64,000 nucleotides of DNA from Artemisia argyi (GCA_030686995.1 CM060706.1:144046505-144110504), one strand, 5' to 3'; positions 46,305-58,925 are shown, counted from the stretch's first letter. Notes: generated from the sequence alone by a model not told the origin. Numbers and translations: made by a program.

Positions 46305-49300
46305 ATGTTGCAAAGGAATATCCGGTTGAGAAGAGAGTATCTGTACAGGAAAAGCTTGGAAGGCAAAGAGCGTCAGCTTTACGAAAAGAAACGCAAAATC
46401 AAACAAGCCCTTCAAGGTTTTGCTTATTCTTATCCTTTTTATTTAATAAGCTTTGGGTTAGCTTATTTATCTGGGCTTCTGGGCTTATTTGAACATGGAA
46501 AAATAAGCTCCAAAGAGTGAGCTTATCGGCTTTTTCCATGTTCAAATAAGCCAGATAAATAAGCTACTTGGTTTAGTTTATTCATTTGATGTGATAATAC
46601 TAATGATTGATTGCAGAGGGTAAACCAATTCCAACTGAGCTTAGGAATGAAGAAGCTGCTCTTCGCCAAGAAATCGATCTCGAAGACGATAAAACTGCTG
46701 GTATTATATATACTTAATAATTATAGCTTTTAAACAATTTTGAACACTGCCCGGCCTGCTTGTTTTTTAGTTTGACACCTATGTGTTTTACATTTCTGAT
46801 GATTACGCCAGTTAAGTAGTTTACCTAACACATTGATCAGCTTGCACAATAGTCGTTGTATTGGGTTTCTGAAATGTGTCCATAGTGGAAGATTTGGTTC
46901 TGAGTCATTTATAGACAGAGGAGAGAACTTTATCGTGTTTGGACGTTATGTAGATTCTTATTTCTTATCGTCATACAACAGTTGGTATCAACTTTTAAGG
47001 GGTTTAATATGTGTATAATATCAGAATGTGCGTGATAGTTAAGGTAAAAGAGGATTCTTGGTCAAAATTTGCGAAATAAGGTATAATCTCATTGTATGTT
47101 TTATGTGACGTTCACACCTGTTGACTAGTGTTTGCTGATATCACATATCGCGATATAAAGTTTACTACCCAACAATGACTAGTAGCAAGAAAAAGTCTGG
47201 CATGACATCAAATAAAATGGTAGTTAATGCTTTTTGTTGGGCTGAAAGCTTTCTAAGTTTTCTGGTTTGTATTTCACCCATCTTGAAAGAAATTAGTTTA
47301 TGAAGTAAAGTTGAAGGTTTTATTTATTTATGAAGATTCGATAATTGTGTTTCTGGCAAGTTTATGAGTTTCCTGTTTTCAGTTACATAATAATAAGGTG
47401 AAATTATTATTATGAACAAATGCCCAAAGGGCGTGTCACGTACAAAGTTAGTACTATAGCCTTCAATCAATATTAATGAACCGTGTTAGCGTGTCATGCC
47501 AACCTGATTCATTTTCAACAGTGGCCAATAGACTTTGAAACCTATATGTTTTACTTTTTGTGTTGATTAAGCATAGGTCAATTAAGTGGCTTACCTAGAC
47601 ATATACCGGCTTGAACAATAATCATTGTATTGGGCATCTGAAATGCAGTAATAGTGGAACATCTGGTTCTGAGTAGTTTATAGACAGAGGAGAATTAGAA
47701 TGAAGATGAAAGGAGGAGGGGATTTTATCGAGTTTGAATCTGCAATTATATAGATTCATATCTGCATACTACTGTTGGTATCGACTTTATAAGGGGCATA
47801 AACAGGTAACAAAGGATTATAACTTAATTTGCAATTGCATAATACACGTATAATATCACAATGTATGTGATAGTTACGGTAGAAGAGTTTTGGTTAATAT
47901 TTGCAAATTAAGTTATAATCCTTTCTTACCTATTTTTTGATGTTTACACCTGTTTTATTTAGGATAGTGTTTGCTGATATCACATATTGCAAATATTATG
48001 GTAGTCAACGCTTTGGTGGTGCTAAAAGCCTTGTTAAGTTTTGTGAATTGTGTTTCGCCCATCTTGAAAGAAATTAATTTGTGAAGTAAAGTTGAAGTTT
48101 TTATTTATTTATGAAGATTTGATTATCGTGTTTGTGGCATATTTTGCTTACATAATGTTTTGGTTTTGTGAGTGACATTGTCTTCCGCTTTTCTTGAACT
48201 TAGTTCCAAAGTCAACTATAGATGACGAATATGCAAATGCGAATGAAAGAGATCCAAAAATTCTGATAACTACATCTATCAACCCAAGTGGTCCTCTTAA
48301 ACAGTTTGTTAAGGTTTGTGTCTATTATCCTTTTTATGTCTTATAGTAATATTGTTTGGACAAGCATTTGTTAAAAATGTCTTTTATTTGCAGGAATTGA
48401 CGCTTGTTTTCCCTAATTCAGAACGAATGAACCGTGGTGGTCAGGTTAGTTAATTGTTCATCATAAAAGTTTTAATAGGAGTTGATCTACTGGTTTACTC
48501 GGTTTATAGTTTAGAGATTTCTCATCCGAGGGCAGATATCTTAACTTGTTGTACTGATGCTGTTTAGGCATCATATAATGTGTTCATTTGATGTTCAGTA
48601 TCGGTGGTTAGTTAGGTGGTTTAATATTGCATGTGTATGAGGGGAAAAAAAATTCTTAAATCTTTATGAAATTTTGTTTTTTCAGCAAGTTGAATAAATT
48701 GTTTTTTAACTGTATTTAGGTAGGTAAGTAACATTTTTTCTAAAAGTTCTGTTCTCATATAGTCAAACTTTGAGATGGTCATAACTTGAATATTGATGAA
48801 TGCAGGTTATGTCTGAAATAGTTGCGTCTTGCCGATCACATGATTTCACAGATGTTATATTCGTTCAAGAAGTTCGTGGTATACCAACTAGAATAATTAT
48901 AAGTCACTTACCGTTTGGTCCCACTGCTTACTTTCATCTCCATGATGTGGTGAGTTATTTTGTTCTTTTTGCAGGCTTCTTATTCTTCATTGTTTCTCTT
49001 TCAATACTTAATTGCTGAATCTAATCTGTACTTGCAGGTCACAAGACATGACAATAAAGACAAGGAATTGAAAACTGTTTCACAGGCTTATCCTCATCTG
49101 ATTCTCAACAACTTCTCTACAAAGGTATAGACAGTTAAGAGTCAGTTGTGTTTTGATATTCATTATTGTTGAAATTTCAATTTTTGCTTATCAGTTAAGA
49201 GGGAAATCTGCTGTTTTTCTTTTTAAGATAAGTTATTTTGATGTGGTTAAGTTAGTGGCAACTGGCAACCAATTTTTTAGTCATTTAACCGGTCCAGTGC

Positions 49301-50913
49301 TTTGAACTAAATCATGAGTTGTGAACATAGTGGCAAGTTACTCTAGCTTTGCTGGTGCTTTGGACCTAAAGCTGAGTTGTTAGCATAGTGGCAAGATAGT
49401 TCTAGTTTATAAACTAGTGCTCTTTACTTGAATATAGTCATACGCTGAATGAAGTTGACCGACATAATTTTCCACATTTCTTTGTGTCTTACTTGCAATA
49501 AATGGTATCACATAGCATATTCTTTTCTTCTCAGTTTGAAGCATGCTTTCTATGTTACGTTTAGTATACAAACCCACACCTTACTTTTTAATCTGGTTTT
49601 CTTCTGAATTGGTATGATGACAGTTTTGAGGCAAATTCTAAATGCGTCTGACCTGTTGGTCATTAATAGAATACTGATAGATAGGCACTGAATTTTATTA
49701 TTTAATTTTAAGCTGTTTTCGTTTTCGATGTTTGGATAGATTGGTGAAAGGACTGCAAACATACTGAAGCATCTCTTTCCAGTGCCCAAGCCGGATACGA
49801 AACGCATCATCACATTTGCTAATGATGCAGATTACATCTCTTTCAGGTAGTTTCTTTCTCCATCGCTCCTTCTTATTCCAATTCCACTTAATAATGAGGA
49901 TCCAGTTTTTATATTCATCTAAAACGCAAATGCCTTGCTCAAAATTGTGACATTTCACACGATTTTCATTGTCATATATTATGACCTAAAATCCCTGATG
50001 TTGGCTGGAAAATGTTTTGTGTTTCTACCACTCTGCCTTATTGCAGACTTTAGACACATAGTCATGGTTTTTATAACTTGTTGTGTGGTTTGACTTTGCT
50101 TTGCGGTTTTGTTATATTGTGAACATGCAGGCATCATGTCTATAGACAAAGTGGAGGTCCTAAATCAGTTGAATTAAAGGAGGTTGGTCCTCGGTTTTTA
50201 TTACGATTATATAAGGTAAACAATTATCCACTACATTTGTATTGGTTTGTTTTGGTTCCCTTCATCACAAATATAGTTGGATTTTGCAGTTTATCTTTGT
50301 CCCTTATTTAGGATAGATTAATTTAAAGATTAACAATTTAATCATAAAGTTCTCATGATTTGTTTGTTTGCTTACTTAAAGGAATTTTATCGATCAAATG
50401 GTTAAATGACACTATTGTTAGTTATATCATCTTTGTCAAATTGAGGCCTTATCTTTCATATCTAAATCTTTTATTTCATGATCAATGATCTTTTTCATTA
50501 TTTTTTGAACTCCTTCAGTTATGAGGTTGTTTTTGTATTAGGAGGATGTTTGGACAGAAACAGATTTAGTCATCATTGTGAGTTAGTAATAAGTATGTTC
50601 TTAAAAACGCTTTTTCAAAAGGAAGCAAATGAAAACTTCCTTAAAAGGAAGCAAAAACACTTTTAAAAGTCAACCGAGCATTTCCTTAAATTGTTTATTT
50701 AAAAGAATGATGATGCTAAGCTATTGTCTGTTGAATACAAAAATTTGCCGCGAGGACAAGATGAGCGTGTCTATTGTCTGTTGATCTATATCTGCTTTGT
50801 TGTGATTGTTGCAGATTAAGCTTGGAACAATTGATCAAGACGAGGCACAAGTTGAATGGGAATTCAGAAACTTCATTAACACATCCAAGAAGCAAAAAGT
50901 AATAGGTGAATGA
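46305..50913 (+). CDS. IMP4: IMP4, U3 small nucleolar ribonucleoprotein protein (Brix domain), nine exons
   Basis: Exons: 46305-46416, 46617-46700, 48204-48313, 48394-48444, 48806-48949, 49038-49124, 49740-49846, 50131-50215, 50815-50913; all introns GT-AG, all phases agree, 879 nt, 292 residues plus stop, the normal IMP4 length. IMP4 works in the nucleolus with IMP3 and MPP10 in the U3 snoRNP, joining U3 snoRNA to pre-rRNA for 18S processing. The basic N-terminus (MLQRNIRLRREYLYRKSLEG) and the Brix domain are visible: KILITTSINPSG at its start, LVFPNSERMNRGG, ITFANDADYISFRHH, and the C-terminal EVGPRFLLRLYKI. Intron 1 contains a MITE foldback and intron 2 a tandem duplication; neither disturbs a splice site. 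Housekeeping role; no sign of decay. Confidence 0.96.
46441..46566. mobile_element. MITE foldback in IMP4 intron 1
   Basis: Arms 46459-46509 and 46520-46566 are inverted repeats (AGCTTATTTATCTGG, TTTGAACATGGAAAAA). Sequence of the same family is in the 358-bp segments at 30035 and 42368. It starts about 25 bases after the exon-1 donor. Confidence 0.7.
46780..48160. repeat. Tandem duplication inside IMP4 intron 2
   Basis: About 46780-47360 is related to 47545-48160. Shared words include TTATAGACAGAGGAGA (46909 and 47679), GTTTGCTGATATCACATAT and TGAAAGAAATTA...GTGAAGTAAAGTTGAAG. The copies have diverged by many substitutions and small indels, so the event is old. Confidence 0.75.
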
Positions 50914-51983
50914 GAAAAGCCATAATCCCTTGGGGTATTTTTCTGTCTTGTTTTTTGAGAGTAGTAGTCATTCAACTCTTTTGATAATTTATTTTGTGAC
51001 TGTTATAGGTATCTATCCTACTCAATATAAAAACTTTGAATAGTGCTAATGAATGTGTTTCGGTTGTCATATTGTCATGTTACCTCAGTTTTTAGTCAAT
51101 ATTTGACCGCATTAAGAATCTTTTACACGGTACTGAAACCAGATGTTTTTCTATCTTTGCCAACGGTCCTTCTGTAACGTCTCACCAGTGATTACCTACC
51201 TCAAAATTCTGAGAACCCGAATTCAATATACGTTAACCTCATCCCTTTTTGGAACTTCAAATTTTTATTACTTCATCATGGTCAACATCGATAAGTGGTG
51301 TTTAAACTTTGGTGCAATTAGTTAAATATCTATACGTTGAATGAAGGAACCGAATGATCATGACATTAGTTGAAAACTTGAAACTGGTTCCTTAATTTCT
51401 AGTATTTCACTGGGCTTCATGGGTGTCGTAAGTGTCATCATTTGGATGGCCATGTTTTCAGTTTCCGAGGACAATTCTCCTGTCAAGTTACCATACCACC
51501 ATATGGTATGCTGGAAACTTGTTGGATTAGATGGCGTTCAGGTACCGTACTGAGCTGATCTGATTATTGAGTGTTGTTTATAAATGATTCACCAACTAGG
51601 ATGAATATACTATTGATGTATGTTTATTTTCTGTCACAAACATAAGAACTGATAATAGTATTGGTTCAACACAAGAGGAAGGAAATATTAATTTCACTAA
51701 TCTGACTGAAGCCTTACGGAAAAAAGCCACAAATTTCCCATCAAACCCGTTTATCTTATTACACACATCCTTCGTGACGCGTCTTGGATTGTTTTTTAGC
51801 ACAAGTCGGGTCATCCGGACGACCGGATTCTTTTTCTTTCAATATGTGTGTGTGTTTTGTAGGGGTATATTTGAGTAGTGATGTTGGTTGTGTTATTACA
51901 CTATGTTGGTTGAGAGAAAAGCTTATGTGACACTAAGTTGACGGTGGTAATCGCAGTCACTATTACCACCAACCTAGGAGAGC
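50914..51983 (+). other. IMP4 3' UTR and downstream flank
   Basis: No further gene. Short ORFs are not supported. Confidence 0.4.
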
Positions 51984-52057
51984 TATCAATAACAAAACTT
52001 TTCAGAAACAAAACTAATACTATCAATAACAAAACTTTTCTGAAACAAAACTAATAC
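51984..52057. repeat. 37-bp tandem duplication
   Basis: TATCAATAACAAAACTTTTC plus 17 further bases occurs twice in a row with one substitution. Confidence 0.85.
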
Positions 52058-52064
52058 TATAAAT

Positions 52065-52348
52065 CAAGGTTGTAAATACCGTTCGGCGGGACCCTGGCAG
52101 TCGACTCCCACCAAGCGCCATATCGGTCTTGGCGGTGATATATTGGAGACCATAAATTATAATTAAATTTACCGATATTGACCGACTTTGATCGATATTG
52201 ATCGAAAAAAACCTTTTTTTTAAGTTTGACCGATATTGACCAAAACCGATTTTTTTGACCGATTAGTGAAAAAAACGTATCGGCTGACCGTCGATAAGCG
52301 ATATATCAGTGATATATCGGCAGCCAAGACCAATATTTACAACACTGA
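52065..52348. mobile_element. hAT-like MITE
   Basis: Ends CAAGGTTGTAAATA and TATTTACAACACTGA form TIRs with mismatches. The flanks TATAAAT (52058-52064 and 52349-52355) give a 7-bp match, 8 with one mismatch. The interior has GATATATCGGCAGCC-type palindromes. Confidence 0.6.
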
Positions 52349-52357
52349 TATAAATTA

Positions 52358-52550
52358 CTCCTTCCGTCTCAAATTAATAATCCACTTTCAAAATGCATAA
52401 AGTTTTAAAGAATCTCACTAACTACACTCTCAATCAATCAAATATTTATGTTTACCACTACAGTCTTTTTCTATTGGTTATATAAAGTGGACAATTATTT
52501 TGAGATATGCTAAAATGGTAATACAAATAACTATTTTGGGAAGGAATGAG
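52358..52550. mobile_element. Stowaway-like MITE, degenerate
   Basis: Left TIR CTCCTTCCGTCTCAAATTAA, right arm CTATTTTGGGAAGGAATGAG, flanked by TA (52356-52357 and 52551-52552), 193 bp. It sits two bases from the preceding element's duplication. Confidence 0.75.
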
Positions 52551-52552
52551 TA

Positions 52553-53794
52553 TTATATACATAAAAATATAACTGGTTTATTTTTAACCTGAGAACATGA
52601 AATACAACATCAAATGTAGCTTGGAAATCATATAGAAAGGACTAAAGGTGAACCTTTTGCGTCTAAACTCCGTAAGATAACACTGAAGCAATAGTATGGT
52701 CGTGAGACGTGACTCGTGAAGGTCATTATTGTTTGGGCTAAAGACCATGGATCTAACTTCTAAAGGTAGCTTGGATACTTCGATTAGCTTATTTAGCCAG
52801 GCAACTAAAACTCAGTTATGGCCATTACGGAGTTCACATAGAAACCATGATTGATTAAGACCCAGGAAACTCCGACATACGTACGTGGTTACGTTTGGTT
52901 ATAACACAACAAAGTATAAAAATAAAAACAGGCTAGCTTGAAAAACGACATGCTAAAAGGCTAGACAGGCTTGGCCCAATACAAACTATATTAAGTCATT
53001 AAATACTAGTCCACTAACATCTAAGAGGCGAGATATAGATGAAGCCGTCAACTATTTTACGGAATATCTCTTTAAAAGTTTAGTTTAATTCACACGTAAG
53101 TTCTATGTTGCAGAAAACAAAGTAGTGACTGTAAATTTACTTGCTTAAGAAATGTCAGTGTTTTTACTGTTTCCGTCATTTGAAAGTCAACCATCAGGTG
53201 CTAGATATTTTTACTGACAAAAAAATATATACAACCACTTTCTTGAATCCCATACATATAGTTCAAGACCAAACAAGATTTCAATCTTTGCCTTTTTGAT
53301 TATGTATGTTTTGTTTAAAGACACTTCACAAGGAAGGGTCTTGAATCCTACTAGGCATTGAGCATCAGTTCTGTTAAAGTGTTAATTCATTGGATTTATA
53401 GTTTTGTACGGTAACCATAAATCAATAAACAAAAGGACATGCTACCAAAGACAACCCTTGATCCATTTAGCTAAGGTCTTTTAGCATTCAGATTACAGTT
53501 ACCTAAAGTCAACCATAATGAAAGCTCAAGCATCATTCAAGGTTTAAATTATAACAAAACAAATTATATGCACAAGTCTTTTCATATGGCAATGGAAGCA
53601 ATACTAAGTCAACGCGCCAACTGCTAAAGGAATTTCAAATCCATTGCGGAAAATGGCATACTTTAGCTCTTTGCATCGTCCTAAGATTCATTTCTGGTGC
53701 AAACTCCTAACAAGAAGCCAAATACACAGGGTTTAAAACATGGTCCGCGGATGTTACTGACTTACAGACATTTTATATGTATACCAATAGAAGC
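52553..53794. other. Intergenic, 3' flank of the bHLH gene
   Basis: No gene recognised. Confidence 0.45.
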
Positions 53795-56030
53795 TTACCC
53801 GTTTAGATTATCGGGAAGGACCAATTTCTGCTCCGAATTCATCAGTTGAGTACCATCAGATACACTGCTATTTATCAAGCATTCCTACAAATCATAGAAA
53901 CATGAATATCTACAGATTTTGTGCTTTTTTTTATCAAACATGAAGTAAGACTAAACTCACCTTAAAGGGTCCAAGTGGAGGTCTGAAAGACAATGATGGC
54001 CCATGATTCATTATATGCGAAAGATTAGGGATTGATGGTTGGCTTCGATTGGTGGATTGAATTGGGAGGTTGAGCATGGGATTCATGTGTGGTTCTTGGT
54101 TCAGTCGGGTCATGTTTGGGGGTTCATTTCCTTCATTGAAGCCAGTATGTGAATATGGGAGCTGTTGAGGCTGTAGAAGTCCAGGTGGTACCGACATGGA
54201 ATATAAATTTATTCCATTCCTCATTGTTAACATCTGAATATTAATGATATTATTAATTTTCGGTAACTTTAATCATAATCTTCGCAAAACTTCTTTATAA
54301 CATAACACGATATATTAAGATTAGATGTGGTAACATGGGCGGGCTGAGGTTGAACCCAAAAGGGTCGCGTTAACCAGCTGTACGTTTATCCAATTTGAAA
54401 TAACTTAATAGATAATTAATACGTTAGTAATGTTTACAAAGAATAATGATAAGATAAAACTGGTTAGGAGATTAAATATTTCAAGAAAAAGACTTCGGAC
54501 AACTTTGATTGCCTACCTGTACTCGGAGCTGAAGCTGCTTCAGATATTCAATGGCTTCATCCAACATCGAAGCCTTGTCCGTCTATTAGTCACAAATCAA
54601 AAACCCCAATCAATCAATAACAAGAAATTTACACAAATGAAGTTACATCTAGGGCCATTTATACGACACAAATCACTAACCTTATTTGAATTAGGAATCA
54701 GTTTCTGCAACGCTTTCATTTTCTCATTTATGCGGCTTCTCCTTCTCTGTAAGAAACACAACCCATAAATATCAAAATCAGGAATACAAACACAAATGCA
54801 ATTAGCAGAAAATGAAGATGGAGGCAGACCTTTTCTGACATATTATGAACCTCTGCAGCTCTAGTTCGTTTCGAAGGATTTCGACGAGTTTGGTTTGATT
54901 TTGTCGTCATATCTTCCAACAAATTTTCAAAACCACCCTCCTAATCACATCAATCCAAAATCAAGATTTTAAGCTTTCATCCTCAAGCTAAACTTGTACA
55001 TACAGTACTTTTAAATCTACCAAGAATATCACTAGCAGCTTATATGCTATAATAAGCCCGGATAAGCTAAACTTGTACATACAATAAGTGTCACAAACTA
55101 ATTGAAGACGCGCAATTTCATTTTATGCGATTTTTCTTATAGGCTCTAAAAAGCCCGGATAAGCTGTTTGCATAATCAGTCCTTGTTTTACTAATGTCAT
55201 TTGAATCTCAAACTCCCTAGAACATATTTGTAAGCACATTATGCTAGTATCAAATTATTATATATACAAGCTCCAACTTGACTTGTTTAAGTCAAATATT
55301 ATTTCGAGTACTTATGTTCACATTAATGCAAAATATACTTAAACATAGTGCATTAACTTATCATACTATTTTTCTTCACATGTATGCAAGATATACTTGT
55401 GTAGTGGTTTAAAAAAATGCATTTTCGAGCATATATGTATATATTTGAAAGATTTTGGCTACCAAGTAAATGTATAATTATAATGCATATTTTTTAAGAG
55501 GTCATAATTACGTCATTTTTTGTTTGTGTACAGCTAGTCTGCTATGTAGTTGTGTATACATACCTCTCGGTTTTAGTTTTTTATTTTCGAACAGATCTCG
55601 AATAAACGTTACCATTGCACCAAAAAGGCTCATTAAATAACTTTACCAACAAATTTCATAAAACTTAACAACACAAAAAAATAAAAATAAAATATTAGTA
55701 TACCTCACTTTCACAATCAAATTCATCAACATCATTATCCAAGGTCCCCACAGAAGAAGAAGACACATATGTCACCGGAGCATACCCACCAACCGGATCA
55801 GAACAACCCCACTCCGGAACCGATACTAAACCAGACGAATAAACCGGTTGTACACGTGGCATTTCACAGTGCATTTGCTTAGCACCAACAACAGAAGAAC
55901 ACAACATTGTTGTTGTTGATGTTGCTGAGGACAATGATGATGATTTAAGAAGGATTTGACGTAGGAACAACGAAATGTCGTCTGTTGTTTCTGGTAAAGA
56001 AGTTGCTTGAGTGTCGTACATGTTTGCCAT
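53795..56030 (-). CDS. SPT: SPATULA/ALCATRAZ-type bHLH transcription factor, six exons
   Basis: Exons (minus): 56030-55704, 54940-54830, 54746-54681, 54582-54517, 54233-53961, 53884-53795; all introns GT-AG, phases agree, 933 nt, 310 residues. The basic region (RTRAAEVHNMSEKRRRSR) has the His-Glu-Arg set that reads G-box/E-box DNA. Helix 1, loop and helix 2 follow (INEKMKALQKLIPNSNK, KASMLDEAIEYLKQLQLRVQ), then MLTMRNGIN, the block typical of the SPT/ALC clade. The Ser-rich acidic N-terminus begins MANMYDTQATSLPE. In Arabidopsis SPT and ALC control carpel margin, fruit dehiscence and cold-regulated growth as nuclear dimers; the same role here is inferred. It has no phytochrome-binding APB motif that I can see at the N-terminus, so it is not a classical PIF. 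SPT versus ALC orthology is not settled. Confidence 0.92.
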
Positions 56031-56250
56031 TTTCTATATATAAAAAAACATATGAAGCTCAAACATGCATATTAAATGTATGACATGTTTTAACAAAAAC
56101 ACACACAAATGCAAACAGTGTTTTCTGTGTTTTGGAGTGAAGATTTTGGAGAACGGAGAAAAATCTGTGGGCGTGTTCAAAGAGATATATATGATTGATG
56201 TTTGATGGGAGTGGGTGTGTGAATGTTGATGATACTGTTAAACTGTAAAG

Positions 56251-56265
56251 TGGAATATATATAAA
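56251..56265 (-). promoter_or_regulatory. Probable TATA box of the bHLH gene
   Basis: TTTTTATATATATTCC on the minus strand, about 225 bases upstream of the ATG. The Tourist MITE begins only about 10 bases farther upstream. Confidence 0.45.
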
Positions 56266-56272
56266 AAACTAA

Positions 56273-56582
56273 GGGGGAGGGAGTGGTCACCAAAGTTTAC
56301 CAAATTGCCAAATTGCCACATCATCATCTACCAATCACAACCTTCCAACTCAAAGTTTACCAAAGTTTACCAAACTTTACCAAAATGGTGGCGGCGGTCA
56401 CCAAAGTTTACCAAATCCAAATTTCGTTCAAAAATTCGACCGTTGGTCCTTGCTTTCCACAAAAACCATTCGGCAAATGTTACCGAATTTTTTTTTTGCC
56501 GATTTTCACCGAGCGGTGGCGGCGGTGTTGCCGAGCTTCACCGAGCTTTTGCCGACAAACACCGACTCCACTCCCTCCCCTC
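56273..56582. mobile_element. Tourist-like MITE (PIF/Harbinger) at the bHLH promoter
   Basis: TIRs GGGGGAGGGAGTGG and, from the right, GAGGGGAGGGAGTGG, with TAA on both sides (56270-56272 and 56583-56585), 310 bp. The interior holds several CAAAGTTTACCAAA words on the left and CACCGAGC/GGCGGCGG words on the right. Three overlapping plus-strand ORFs in it are artefacts. Confidence 0.75.
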
Positions 56583-56585
56583 TAA

Positions 56586-57260
56586 AGGGTATTGTTATAC
56601 TAACCCTCCCTACCAGGGATGATCCACCTACTTTAGTCAAAATGTACAAGTTTTAATGCAGACAGTACAGGCGGCGGCAGCTGATCAAAGTCAAACACGT
56701 TATCCTACCCCAAAACTAAAATGTTATGTTATGATTTTTACAAAATAATTAAATATTTGTAGTGGAAAGTTAGTTTTACTTGTTTAGGTATTTATCACTT
56801 GCATCAAACCACAAGTATATATAGTACTTGATGCTAGTAATCATTCCTATTGGCTATTGCCATAAGTTTAGAAAATTCTTCTCACTAAGTGCATTATTTA
56901 TCAATCAAATATCATCTTATCATCTGCATTATTTATCAATCAAATATCATCACTATCGATTAAAATATTTTTTCTTGATTGAAATACAAAATTTATACTT
57001 ATTACAAGACAACAAAAATAAAAGATGAACATTAATTTTATGACGGATGAAGTAGTATGTCAATACGCTTTATATTGCTAGTTTGCAACAATAATAAAAG
57101 AAGAGTATAAAAGAGATAAAATAAGGATAATCACACATTTACTTATACTTATGGTAGAAAGGTTGGTCTCGTAAAATGTGTGATGTATATATAACTTTTT
57201 TATATTTTTGTGTTTTATGGTGTCCCAATGAAATGATTCTATATGTTGTTGGGTGTAAAA
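56586..57260. other. Intergenic, AT-rich
   Basis: No gene. A 20-odd base word (TGCATTATTTATCAATCAAA) is repeated at 56892 and 56930. Confidence 0.45.
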
Positions 57261-57261
57261 G

Positions 57262-57355
57262 GTTAATAACCGGTAACCCTAGATACCTTTGACCTTGTGT
57301 TTGTTGGGTGCAAGGATGCTCCTGCCGATTACCAACTGAGCTACGCGCAAATGAC
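57262..57355 (-). mobile_element. tRNA-derived SINE remnant
   Basis: Minus strand TAGCTCAGTTGGT (57343-57331) is a perfect Pol III A box in a GCGCGTAGCTCAG context. The B box is degenerate, and no acceptor stem or cloverleaf forms, so it is not a tRNA gene. Confidence 0.5.
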
Positions 57356-57660
57356 AGTGATTCTATACGCTGTACTTATGGTTATTAGACATGATAACAT
57401 GTTGATTGGTCGATAATGTTGATTATGATATAAATGATATCTGAAGCAACTTTTAATGACTAAAAGGGACATAAACTAACTTTCGATGGCTTAAGTGAGG
57501 CAAAAAGAGTGCTACGTTATTATCTTATGGATTTAACATCAAAAATGACTTGAAGATGACATAAACGAGACTTTTAATGACTTATACCGATCAAAAAGTA
57601 CTAGCAATGGGGTCTAGCTATTTTTAACGTGGATGATACATATTCAAACATATCTCCACG

Positions 57661-57864
57661 CAGTGGCGCAGCTTAAGGGGCCGGGGGGCGCCCGACCCCT
57701 CGAAATTTTTTTTGCGATGTAGGGGGTATATAGTTTTCGTGTAGAAAAATTTCGGTATATTCGGTTTCGACCCCCCGAAAATTTCGGTATACCTGAAATA
57801 TAGCCTTAGGAAAAAAAAATTTAGATCCCGACCCCCCACTTAAAAATTTCAAGCTTCGCCACTG
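57661..57864. mobile_element. hAT-type MITE with 8-bp target duplication
   Basis: TIRs CAGTGGCGCAGCTT / AAGCTTCGCCACTG (one mismatch), flanked by TCTCCACG (57653-57660 and 57865-57872), 204 bp. The interior has GACCCCCCGAAAATTTCGG-type inverted words. Confidence 0.85.
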
Positions 57865-58121
57865 TCTCCACGTAAATTATCGTGATATCACACAATCTAC
57901 AAATTCCCACATCTTAGCCCATAAACGTGCAAAAACAAACGCATGTGCTTTTAACCTAACTTAACATAAAAATGACATGCAAAACTTATGTGACCTACAA
58001 AACTTTATTTAAGTTGACCACGAATACTAATACAATAATCATTTGCGAACCTTTTTAGATCATTAGGCATGACACAATAATCAAAGTCATCATCATCATA
58101 CGGGTCTTCATCATACGCTTT

Positions 58122-58925
58122 TCATTTTTCATACAAGCTCTTATACCCCCCCCCCCCTCCACTTTTAGCACTTTCTGAACTGATAGACGCCATAAAGCTA
58201 GCAGTTTCATCAAAGACCTCATCAACCTCATCATCACTATCATTATCCATATTATCCAGATCAACAACCTTTTTAGAATTAGGAAGCATTGATTTACAAG
58301 GTTTTAGCGGCTTCCCATCATCACCCACTAGTACAAACTTTCCATCAAGCATCTGACTTTCTAGTTCATTAATTCTTGTGGATATAGTACTTAGACTACC
58401 ACATGCCGTACCAACCAAATGTGCAGGGACATTACCACTAGATTCTACATTAGCATTAGAAGCGTCATCCAATTCATCTAGAACACCAAATGTATTAGAA
58501 GTATTTATCACTTCATCATTCATTTTTGGTTGACTAGACGTAAAAGCATCATTTGTGTTATTTTTTGGATTAGAAGCCTTGGTATTCTTTAGTGCAACAG
58601 GCGTATACTCAAACTTGTTCATTGGAATTTGTAACACCATTAAACTTCTTTGGATTAGCTCCTTTCCGCTTCACAACCGTAGACCTATCTTTTGAACACG
58701 AACTCTGACCCTTGTCTTTATCTATCTCATTCCACACAAGTTTAGGAGCAACTTTGAGACATTTATCAAGAGAATGACCATATAACAAGCAAGTATCACA
58801 ACGAGGGGTTCCCACTCATATTCAATACGAATAGACTCTTTCGTATATCCACTTTCATTGAGCTTTGAAACAGCCAAAACTAGATTATCACAATCTACCT
58901 TTTTGAATATTGATCGTATGATCAA
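58122..58925 (-). pseudogene. LINE-type ORF1 fragment (zinc-knuckle, DUF4283-like), frameshifted
   Basis: Three overlapping frames make one decayed coding region. First SGYTKESIRIEYEWEP (to about 58815), then a CCHC-type knuckle (CDTCLLYGHSLDKC), then FEYTPVAL... to FVLVGDDGKPLKP and DNDSDDEVDEVFDETASFMA. IEYEWxPxxC-x2-C-GH, the GKPL and the acidic ETASF tail occur in the nucleic-acid-binding ORF of plant LINEs. Frameshifts lie near 58815 and 58625. A run of ten or more C at about 58147-58157 lies in the Gly-rich C-terminus (SAKSGGGGGYKS). The endonuclease and RT are absent. Confidence 0.65.

Noticed and set aside
56283..56656. Three overlapping plus-strand ORFs of 68-105 codons
   Set aside because: They come from the repeated interior of a Tourist MITE.
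57301..57350. Possible tRNA gene on the minus strand (TAGCTCAGTTGG)
   Set aside because: Only the A box fits. B box, acceptor stem and anticodon arm are not present, so it is kept as a SINE remnant.
58055..58267. Met-rich 70-codon minus-strand ORF
   Set aside because: Out-of-frame reading of the Asp/Ser-rich end of the LINE ORF1 relic.
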